Positions 1-5,364 of a stretch of DNA of 11,276 nt are shown one piece after another. Origin of the DNA: Clostridiales bacterium UBA3953 (lineage in GTDB: Bacteria; Bacillota; Clostridia; Oscillospirales; CAG-272); the NCBI GenBank assembly GCA_002385415.1, contig DGDL01000065.1, positions 1 to 11,276 on the forward strand, written 5' to 3'. A program made the translations under genes and the position numbers. A model generated the notes under the pieces. That model was given only the letters and a program-made list of their open reading frames with translations. It ran no database searches and had not been told where the DNA came from. Position 1 is the stretch's first letter. Each line of letters begins with the position of its first letter.

Positions 1-301
1 GCGCAAGACTGACAACGTCGCGGGCGTTTGCCGGCTCGATCTCCCGGCCGCAAAGTATGCCTTCAAGTATTTCCGCCTCGCCCTCGGTCGGCTCTCCCGC
101 CGCTATGAGAAGAGAGGTGGGAACACCGAAAATCGCGGATATTGTTTTCAAAATCGAAATATCGGGAAAACTGTCCCCGCGCTCGTACTTTGAAATTGCC
201 TGTCGCGTCAGGTTGAGTTTGTCGGCAAGCTCCGACTGTGTCATGTCGGCGTTTTTTCTGAGCCGAGCCAGAAAAGCGCCAAATTTCCTTGTATCGAACA
301 T
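1..301 (-). CDS. XRE-family helix-turn-helix transcriptional regulator (N-terminal part, cut by window edge)
   Basis: Reading the minus strand from ATG at 301-299 gives an open frame of 100 codons to the window edge, with no stop, so the gene continues to the left. Residues about 7-62 form a Cro/C1-type HTH: TQSELADKLNL is the first part, and the recognition-helix region TRQAISKYERGDSFPDISIL is typical of clostridial XRE proteins. Residues 63-100 (SLLIAAGEPTEGEAEILEG and onward) begin a C-terminal region that I cannot assign. Proteins with this N-terminus often carry a longer, possibly ligand-sensing tail (from memory, not searched). The start is supported by GGAGG (complement of 309-313), 7 bases upstream of the ATG. 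It is transcribed divergently from the small HMA gene. The DNA-binding role is secure; its target is unknown, and the neighbouring HMA gene is only a guess. Confidence 0.9.
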   Translation of the reverse strand, partial: MFDTRKFGAFLARLRKNADMTQSELADKLNLTRQAISKYERGDSFPDISILKTISAIFGVPTSLLIAAGEPTEGEAEILEGILCGREIEPANARDVVSLA

Positions 302-363
302 CAGCACGCCTCCGCATAGATTGCAGTCAAAAAAATATCTGAGCTTAACTTGTAGTTTTATAT

Positions 364-392
364 ATAGTAACACGAATAATGCGGGCTGACAA
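364..392 (-). promoter_or_regulatory. Candidate sigma-A promoter of the XRE regulator gene
   Basis: On the minus strand, TTGTCA (complement of 387-392, 5 of 6 consensus bases) and TACTAT (complement of 364-369, 4 of 6) are separated by exactly 17 bases. This lies about 60 bases upstream of the regulator's ATG. The rest of the 302-532 gap holds the divergent HMA promoter (469-498); nothing recognisable is seen in 393-468. Confidence 0.45.
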
Positions 393-468
393 GCAAAGTT
401 TGGTTGCGCAAAAAGACGCTCGCTGCGACAGGGCAGATTTGTTGCCGCATATAAACCGTCCGACCCGG

Positions 469-498
469 CTTGCGGAAATGACGAGGGTATGATATAAT
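469..498 (+). promoter_or_regulatory. Candidate extended -10 promoter of the HMA protein gene
   Basis: TATAAT at 493-498 is preceded by TGA at 490-492, giving a TGnTATAAT extended -10 element. A weak -35 (TTGCGG, 469-474) lies 18 bases upstream, which is acceptable because an extended -10 tolerates a poor -35. Transcription would start near 505, leaving a leader of about 28 bases before the ATG at 533. Confidence 0.6.
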
Positions 499-532
499 AG
501 TATTAACTGTTTTACCTGTGGGGTGCGGGGAT

Positions 533-751
533 ATGAAGATAATATTGAAAATAAAGGGGATGCACTGCGACCACTGCAAGATGCGCGTTGAAAAGGCGCT
601 TTCCGGAATATCGGGTGCGGGCAAAGTTGAAGTTTCGCTGATGTGGAAGAAAGCCACCATCGAAGCGGAGGATGACATACCGGATGCGCTTTTGCGCGAT
701 GCGGTGTCCGACGCGGGCTTTGAAGTGACGGCAATCAAGCGCAAAAATTAA
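533..751 (+). CDS. Small heavy-metal-associated (HMA) domain protein, copper-chaperone-like
   Basis: A 73-residue protein that is a single ferredoxin-like HMA domain. The metal-binding loop GMHCDHC (residues 9-15, Cys12 and Cys15) follows the first beta strand (MKIILKIK), as in CopZ and the N-terminal domains of P1B-type ATPases. HMA proteins of this kind bind Cu(I), less often Zn or Hg, through the two cysteines and pass it to an ATPase or a regulator. ATG 533 is preferred over the in-frame GTG at 518 because GTGGGGTG (518-525) is then available as a ribosome binding site at normal spacing. The GTG start would add only five residues. No P-type ATPase or CsoR gene is in the window, so it is an orphan here. 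Its own promoter lies just upstream. The fold is secure; the metal is inferred. Confidence 0.9.
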   Translation: MKIILKIKGMHCDHCKMRVEKALSGISGAGKVEVSLMWKKATIEAEDDIPDALLRDAVSDAGFEVTAIKRKN

Positions 752-755
752 GTTC

Positions 756-771
756 TGCCGCCGCTGCGGCA
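756..771 (+). terminator. Short GC hairpin after the HMA gene, possible weak terminator
   Basis: TGCCGC (756-761) and GCGGCA (766-771) form a 6-bp stem with a 4-base loop, starting 5 bases after the stop codon. The following AAAGCATTTT is a poor U-tract, so termination may be inefficient. Position and stem composition support it, the tail does not. Confidence 0.35.
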
Positions 772-822
772 AAAGCATTTTGACGTTATAGCGACAAATG
801 TGGCAATTATAGTTTGCGGGTA

Positions 823-851
823 TTGATATTGCGCGGATGGCATGGTATAAT
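823..851 (+). promoter_or_regulatory. Sigma-A promoter with extended -10 driving the MATE gene
   Basis: TTGATA (823-828) and TATAAT (846-851) are separated by exactly 17 bases, and TGG at 843-845 provides the TGn extended -10. Transcription would begin near 858. This places the start of the mRNA downstream of position 814, so the longest open frame, which begins there, cannot represent the real N-terminus. Confidence 0.75.
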
Positions 852-899
852 TTTGAAAAATGCTTTATCCGCGGGCCAGCTCAATACCCGCGCGTGTTT

Positions 900-915
900 G
901 GAGGGTACTAAAACG
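900..915 (+). promoter_or_regulatory. Strong Shine-Dalgarno sequence facing an ACG codon
   Basis: GGAGGG (900-905) is the best ribosome binding site upstream of the MATE frame. The codon at the ideal distance (8 bases after GGAGG) and in frame is ACG at 913-915. The frame then runs KRLLRILRGDGDADM into the first recognised ATG at 958. Either translation begins at a rare ACG, or an ATG has been lost by mutation or base error, or the ATG at 958 is used with the weaker GGTGAT at 940-945. Confidence 0.45.
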
Positions 916-957
916 AAAAGGCTACTTCGTATATTACGCGGTGATGGCGACGCGGAT

Positions 958-2328
958 ATGACCGAAGGCGCTATATGGCGCCATATTATGAATTTCGCTA
1001 TCCCGACTGCAATAGGTCTGGTATTCCAGCAGCTCTACAACGCTGTCGACACTATTGTTGTCGGTAGGTTTGTGAGCAAAGAGGCACTTGCCGCGGTCGG
1101 CAGCACGGGCAGCATTATAAACATGCTGGTCAGCCTGTGTGCCGGTATCTCGGTGGGTGCCGGTGTTGTCGTTTCTCACCATTATGGCGCAAAGGATTTT
1201 GAAAGACTGCGCAATGCACTGCATACAACCGTAATCGTAACCGCGGTTCTTTCGATTTTTGCAACTGTCGGGGGCATATTTCTAACAGACCCGCTGCTTC
1301 GTTTGATGGCCACACCCCCCGAGGTCATGGGCGAGGCAAATACATATCTGACAATTTACTTTGCTGGTATTGCCGGGCTGCTTATATACAACATGGGCTC
1401 GGGCGTGTTGCGCGCGGTGGGCAACTCGCGGCTGCCACTTTATTTTTTATGTCTTTCGGCGTTTCTCAACATTGTGCTCGACCTTCTATTTGTGATTGCT
1501 TTCGGATTGGGCGTCGCAGGCGTGGCTTACGCGACCATAATTGCCCAGTTTATCTCGGCCGCGCTTGTGATTTTTTCGCTTTCGCGGGGAAACAAACCGT
1601 ATGCCATAAACTGGCGACGGCTTCGCATATCGGCTGAAGAGCTCAAAAGCATAGTGCGGATAGGGCTGCCCACAGGTTTGCAGCAGGCAATAACATCGTT
1701 TTCAAACGTTTTTGTGCAGTCGTACATTAACTATTTCGGAACCGCATGTATGGCGGGCTGGTCGAGTTACCACAAGCTCGACGTGTTTGTACTTATACCC
1801 GTACAAAGTATTTCTATGGCCTCCACGACGTTTGTGGGGCAAAATTACGGAGCCGACAAACTTGACAGGGCAAGGGAAGGCGTGCGCAAGTCACTTACAT
1901 TTTCGGTTATTGTAACATCTATTTTGTGTGTGCTGCTGATAATATGCCGCGTCCCGCTGCTGAAGCTGTTCAACGACGACCCCGAGGTTATATCTTACGG
2001 GTCAAAATTTATCGCGATGATTTCACCGTTTTATGTGGTTATATGCTTTAACCAAATCTATGCGGGCGCGCTGCGCGGTATCGGAAACTCGAGGTTGCCC
2101 ACAGCGATAATGCTGTTTTCGTTTGTGATTTTCCGCCAGGCATATCTGTTTGTAAACCGGCTGCTTGGCTATCATTTCGCGCTCACCGCGCTGGCTTATC
2201 CGATGGGCTGGCTGGTCTGCAGCATACTGATGAACATCGCATACAGGCGCAGCCCGCTTGTCAGATACGCTGCCGCGCATGCCGCAGATACGGCGGTGGG
2301 AGCCGAGCAGCTGCCTGCCGACGATTAA
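958..2328 (+). CDS. MATE family efflux transporter (multidrug/cation antiporter)
   Basis: 456 residues from ATG 958, the normal size for a MATE transporter, with about twelve hydrophobic segments. The N-terminus MTEGAIWRHIMNFAIPTAIG, followed by VFQQLYNAVDTIVVGRFV, is diagnostic. The FQQLYNAVD segment lies in helix 1, and a related FNQIYAGALRGIGNSRLP segment marks the second half. MATE proteins export cationic drugs, dyes or metabolites across the cytoplasmic membrane in exchange for Na+ or H+. The true start is uncertain: ACG at 913 has better ribosome-binding context and would add 15 residues, while the reading frame upstream of about 858 lies before the promoter. The RNA methyltransferase gene begins 29 bases after the stop, so the two are probably cotranscribed. 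The family is certain, the substrate unknown. Confidence 0.95.
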   Translation: MTEGAIWRHIMNFAIPTAIGLVFQQLYNAVDTIVVGRFVSKEALAAVGSTGSIINMLVSLCAGISVGAGVVVSHHYGAKDFERLRNALHTTVIVTAVLSIFATVGGIFLTDPLLRLMATPPEVMGEANTYLTIYFAGIAGLLIYNMGSGVLRAVGNSRLPLYFLCLSAFLNIVLDLLFVIAFGLGVAGVAYATIIAQFISAALVIFSLSRGNKPYAINWRRLRISAEELKSIVRIGLPTGLQQAITSFSNVFVQSYINYFGTACMAGWSSYHKLDVFVLIPVQSISMASTTFVGQNYGADKLDRAREGVRKSLTFSVIVTSILCVLLIICRVPLLKLFNDDPEVISYGSKFIAMISPFYVVICFNQIYAGALRGIGNSRLPTAIMLFSFVIFRQAYLFVNRLLGYHFALTALAYPMGWLVCSILMNIAYRRSPLVRYAAAHAADTAVGAEQLPADD

Positions 2329-2338
2329 TACATTTTTT

Positions 2339-2351
2339 ATACCGGCGGTAT
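2339..2351. repeat. 13-base palindrome overlapping the methyltransferase ribosome binding site
   Basis: ATACCG and CGGTAT flank a single central G, a perfect 6+1+6 palindrome. Its right half (GGCGGT, 2344-2349) is the only plausible Shine-Dalgarno sequence for the ATG at 2358. It could occlude the ribosome binding site or be an operator, but a sequence this short may also be chance. Confidence 0.3.
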
Positions 2352-2357
2352 CTTTGC

Positions 2358-3128
2358 ATGCAAAAAGAAGAATCAAGGTTTGTATCAAACGGTATTTTTG
2401 AAGGCCTCATTTCGATACGGGCGCTGGTTGACGGCGCAAGACTTGGCATAAGCGACCGCAAAATCGAGCGGGTGCTCTATGACCCCGAAAGATACACCGA
2501 CCGGCGCAAACGCCCGGAGCTGACCTGGCTCAAAAAGACCGGCGAGCGCTCCGGCTTTGCGGTTGAGGCGTGCCCGAGAGAGAAAATCGAAGAGCTTGCC
2601 ACCGGCTCGTCACACGGCGGGCTTATTGCCATAGCCGGGGAGCGTACCATACCCGCACCCGACCCGGCTTCCGACGGGTTTTACATGCTGCTGGAGGGCA
2701 TAGAGGACCCCTATAATTTCGGTTATGCACTGCGCAGTATATACGCGTCCGGCGCCGACGGTGTGGTGCTTACTCCCCGCAACTGGATGTCCGCAGCCGG
2801 CGTAGTCTGCCGTGCCTCCGCGGGCGCGTCGGAGCTTTTGCCGCTTTCGGTGGCCGAGCCGCTGGAGGCAGTGGACATTTTCCGCTCACGCGGCTATAAA
2901 ATCGTCTGCGCCGACCTGCGCGATGCCGTGGACGTATACGATGCCGAGCTGAAGCGGCCTCTGCTTATTATAGTGGGCGGCGAGCGCCGCGGCATATCGC
3001 GCGTGCTGCTTGATGCGGCTGATTTGCGCGTGCGGCTGCCATACGGGCGGGATTTCGGCGCGTCGCTTTCTGCCGCGACCGCCTCGTCGCTAATAGCGTT
3101 TGAGGTGCTGCGGCAAAACCGAAAATAG
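2358..3128 (+). CDS. SpoU/TrmH-family RNA 2'-O-methyltransferase
   Basis: 256 residues, the usual size for RlmB/TrmH-type enzymes, which transfer methyl from S-adenosylmethionine to a ribose 2'-OH in rRNA or tRNA. Residues about 8-95 resemble the L30e-like SpoU substrate-binding domain (FEGLISIRALVDG and the ending GSSHGGLIAIAGE). The catalytic SPOUT domain follows. Motif 1 is EGIEDPYNFGYALRS (residues 113-127) with Asn120 and the catalytic-type Arg126. Motif 2 is IIVGGERRGIS (204-214) with Glu209. Motif 3 is SLSAATASSLIAFE (236-249). Motif 3 normally reads SLN-[VA]-[SA]; here the Asn is Ser238, a deviation in the cofactor/active-site knot. The start is set by a weak GGCGGT ribosome binding site. 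It is probably the second gene of the MATE transcript. The exact RNA target cannot be read from the sequence. Confidence 0.88.
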   Translation: MQKEESRFVSNGIFEGLISIRALVDGARLGISDRKIERVLYDPERYTDRRKRPELTWLKKTGERSGFAVEACPREKIEELATGSSHGGLIAIAGERTIPAPDPASDGFYMLLEGIEDPYNFGYALRSIYASGADGVVLTPRNWMSAAGVVCRASAGASELLPLSVAEPLEAVDIFRSRGYKIVCADLRDAVDVYDAELKRPLLIIVGGERRGISRVLLDAADLRVRLPYGRDFGASLSAATASSLIAFEVLRQNRK

Positions 3129-3246
3129 ATTTGCCGCCCGACCGTCGCATGAGCATCGCCGGCAAATATAGGATAAACGCCCCCGATAAAAGCGGCTTTG
3201 TTGCCTGAATCCGGCATTGTGTAAAAGCTGCCGGCCGCCTAACTCT

Positions 3247-3278
3247 TTGCCGGCACTTAACCGGAGTGGCAATTTTTT
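3247..3278 (+). terminator. Possible upstream terminator after the methyltransferase gene
   Basis: TTGCC (3247-3251) and ACT (3255-3257) pair with AGT-GGCAA (3265-3272), leaving GGC bulged, and are followed directly by six T (3273-3278). This is a plausible but imperfect intrinsic terminator in the 256-base gap 3129-3384, upstream of the stronger one at 3337. The rest of that gap (3129-3246) shows only an 8-bp inverted repeat, ATTTGCCG (3129-3136) and CGGCAAAT (3160-3167), with no assigned role. Confidence 0.35.
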
Positions 3279-3328
3279 ACCGGGGGACTGCACAGCAAAA
3301 GCTATATCACCCGCACAACTCGAAAACG

Positions 3329-3377
3329 AAAAAACAGCCGCCGACAGCGGAAAACTCCACTGTCGGCGGCGATTTTT
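3329..3377. terminator. Strong bidirectional intrinsic terminator between convergent operons
   Basis: GCCGCCGACAG (3337-3347) and CTGTCGGCGGC (3360-3370) form a perfect 11-bp GC-rich stem with a 12-base loop. TTTTT follows on the plus strand (3373-3377) and six T follow on the minus strand (complement of 3329-3334). It can end both the MATE-methyltransferase transcript and the MarR-ABC transcript, whose last stop codon is at 3385-3387. Confidence 0.92.
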
Positions 3378-3384
3378 ATTAAGA

Positions 3385-5364
3385 TTAAGTCTGTATTCCT
3401 GCAAACTGGGTCAAATAGAGATTGTAGTAGACGCCTTTTGCCGCAAGCAGCTCCTCGTGATTGCCGGACTCGACGATGTGCCCGTCGTCGATGACGATAA
3501 TTTTATCGGCGTCCCGTATGGTCGAGAGACGGTGCGCAATGATAAGGCTCGTGCGGCCTTCCATCAGCCTTATCATTGCCTGCTGGATTTGCATTTCGGT
3601 GCGGGTGTCGACGCTGGAGGTAGCCTCGTCCAGTATTAGTATCTTCGGATCGGCGAGCACCGCCCGCGCGATTGATAGCAGCTGCCGCTGACCTTGGCTC
3701 AGGTTGCTGCCCGATTCGGTGAGCGGCGTATCATACTGCTGGGGCAGCCGCTCTATGAACGAGTCCGCCTCTGCGGTGGCCGCGGCGGCGAAAAGCTCAT
3801 CGTCGGTTGCGCCGAGCCTGCCGAACCGGATGTTGCCGCCTATCGTGTCGGAAAAGAGCACCGTATCCTGGAGCACGATGGCTATAGCGGAGCGCAGGTC
3901 GGATTTTTTTATCGTCCGTATGTCGCGCCCGTCAAGCTTTATCGAGCCGGAGTCGATGTCATAGAAACGCGTGAGCAGGTTGACAACGGTGGTCTTGCCC
4001 GAACCGGTGCGACCTACAATCGCTATCTTTTGTCCGGCTTTCACTTCAAGGTTAAAGTTTTTCAGCACCGGCTCGCCGGGTTTGTAAGAGAAACTGACGT
4101 TTTCAAACGACAGATTGCCTTTTACGGTGGATACGTCGAGCGGTTCGCCGGCTTCGTCGCGTTCGCTGTGGGCGTCCATAATCTCAAACACGCGCTCTGC
4201 GCCGGCAACGGCGGTTATAATGGCCGTATACTGGTTTGCGATTTCGGTAAGCGGGCGGGTAAACTGCTTTGAATACTGTATAAACGCCTGGATGACGCCT
4301 ATCGTGATTGCGCCTTTCAGTGCGAGCCACCCGCCGGTTACCGCTATTATCAAAAACCCGATGTTGCTGATGACATTCATCATAGGACCCATCAGCCCGC
4401 CGAATACGCTGGCGGTGATACCCACGCGGCGAAGCTCGTTGCTGTACTCTTCGAACTCCTCGATCGCTTTCTCTTCGTGGCTGTAAGCGACAACCGTTTT
4501 AAATCCGGTCACAATCTCCTCGATATGACCGTTGAGGCTGCCGAGCACGCGCTGCTGTTTTACAAAATACTTGCGCATTACAGCCGACAGTTTTGAGGTA
4601 GAAAACAGCGTTATCGGGATAACCACTACAGCCGCAAGCGTCATAATCGGGCTGTAGTATAGCATCATAACAAGCGAGCCGACAAGCGTTATCGCGCCCG
4701 AGAAAAGCGAGGCAATGGACGAGGAAACAGCGTTTGATATGTTGTCGACGTCGTTTGTCATGCGGCTCATGATGTCGCCGTGGCTGTGCGTGTCGGTGTA
4801 TTTGATGGGCAGGTAAGATATTCGCTCGAAAAGGTCCGCTCGCATGCGGTAAACCGTGTTTTGCGAAAGTTTTGCCGACCAGATGTTTGAAATATAGGTG
4901 AATGCCGATGACGCGACATATATTGCGGCCATCGCCACAAGGGACAATACAAGCCTCTGCCACTCAAAAGAGTATGTGCCGTCGGGATTTTGATGGCGGA
5001 TGGAGTCGATGGCAATTCCCTGAAGCGCCGGGCCGGCAAGCGATGCGGCAGTGGTGAAAATCGTCATAACAAGCAGCCCTATCACAAGCAGCTTTGCCGA
5101 GCCGAGATATGAGAAAAGCCTGCGCAGTGTTTTTTTCATGTCTTTCGGCTTTTCTTGTATCATGCGGCTCATCATCGGGCCGCGAGGGCCGCCGCGGTCT
5201 GCCATGCGGCGCTTCAAAAGCTCGTTGTCGTCAAGCTCGTCGTGCGGCATGCGCTTTTTGCGCGGCTTTTCGGCTTTGGCTGCGGTGTCCTCCGGGCGAC
5301 CGCCCGCCGCATGCTTTTCGGCTCCGTTTGGATTGCTGCTGCCGAGTTTTTTATTTTCAGACAC
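3385..5364 (-). CDS. ABC multidrug exporter half-transporter, catalytic subunit (BmrD/YheH-like)
   Basis: 659 residues from GTG 5364, counted here from that start. Residues 1-78 are a charged, hydrophilic extension. A six-helix type I exporter domain follows (about 90-395), then the nucleotide-binding domain (about 415-655). Walker A is GRTGSGKTT with Lys457, Q-loop Gln499, Walker B ILILDE with the catalytic Glu580, and H-loop His611 in IIAHRL; all are canonical. The signature is LSQGQ (555-559) instead of LSGGQ. The GTG start is chosen because AGGAGG (complement of 5373-5378) lies 8 bases upstream. The ATG at 5400 would add 12 residues and overlap the upstream gene by 44 bases rather than 8. 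It pairs with the preceding gene as a heterodimer; size and order match Bacillus BmrC-BmrD. Substrate unknown, probably amphipathic drugs. Confidence 0.93.
   Translation of the reverse strand: MSENKKLGSSNPNGAEKHAAGGRPEDTAAKAEKPRKKRMPHDELDDNELLKRRMADRGGPRGPMMSRMIQEKPKDMKKTLRRLFSYLGSAKLLVIGLLVMTIFTTAASLAGPALQGIAIDSIRHQNPDGTYSFEWQRLVLSLVAMAAIYVASSAFTYISNIWSAKLSQNTVYRMRADLFERISYLPIKYTDTHSHGDIMSRMTNDVDNISNAVSSSIASLFSGAITLVGSLVMMLYYSPIMTLAAVVVIPITLFSTSKLSAVMRKYFVKQQRVLGSLNGHIEEIVTGFKTVVAYSHEEKAIEEFEEYSNELRRVGITASVFGGLMGPMMNVISNIGFLIIAVTGGWLALKGAITIGVIQAFIQYSKQFTRPLTEIANQYTAIITAVAGAERVFEIMDAHSERDEAGEPLDVSTVKGNLSFENVSFSYKPGEPVLKNFNLEVKAGQKIAIVGRTGSGKTTVVNLLTRFYDIDSGSIKLDGRDIRTIKKSDLRSAIAIVLQDTVLFSDTIGGNIRFGRLGATDDELFAAAATAEADSFIERLPQQYDTPLTESGSNLSQGQRQLLSIARAVLADPKILILDEATSSVDTRTEMQIQQAMIRLMEGRTSLIIAHRLSTIRDADKIIVIDDGHIVESGNHEELLAAKGVYYNLYLTQFAGIQT

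Noticed and set aside
63..317. Minus-strand 84-codon open frame and plus-strand 57-389 frame at the left edge
   Set aside because: The third minus-strand frame, open to the window edge, encodes a clear XRE helix-turn-helix protein with a good ribosome site; the other frames are its shadows.
345..778. Minus-strand open frames over the HMA gene
   Set aside because: They overlap the HMA gene and its promoter, have no recognisable domain and low-complexity composition; the plus-strand GMHCDHC protein explains the region.
814..957. N-terminal extension of the MATE frame back to position 814
   Set aside because: It includes the -35 and -10 elements (823-851) and would start before the transcript; the residues do not resemble MATE proteins until about 916.
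3129..3336. Riboswitch or small RNA in the gap after the methyltransferase
   Set aside because: Repeated GCCGGC-like words suggest structure, but no known riboswitch core was recognised and both flanking operons end here, so 3' UTR and terminators suffice.
3217..3639. Plus-strand 140-codon frame crossing the terminator
   Set aside because: It runs through a strong bidirectional terminator and antisense to the ABC gene's conserved C-terminus; no domain is recognisable.
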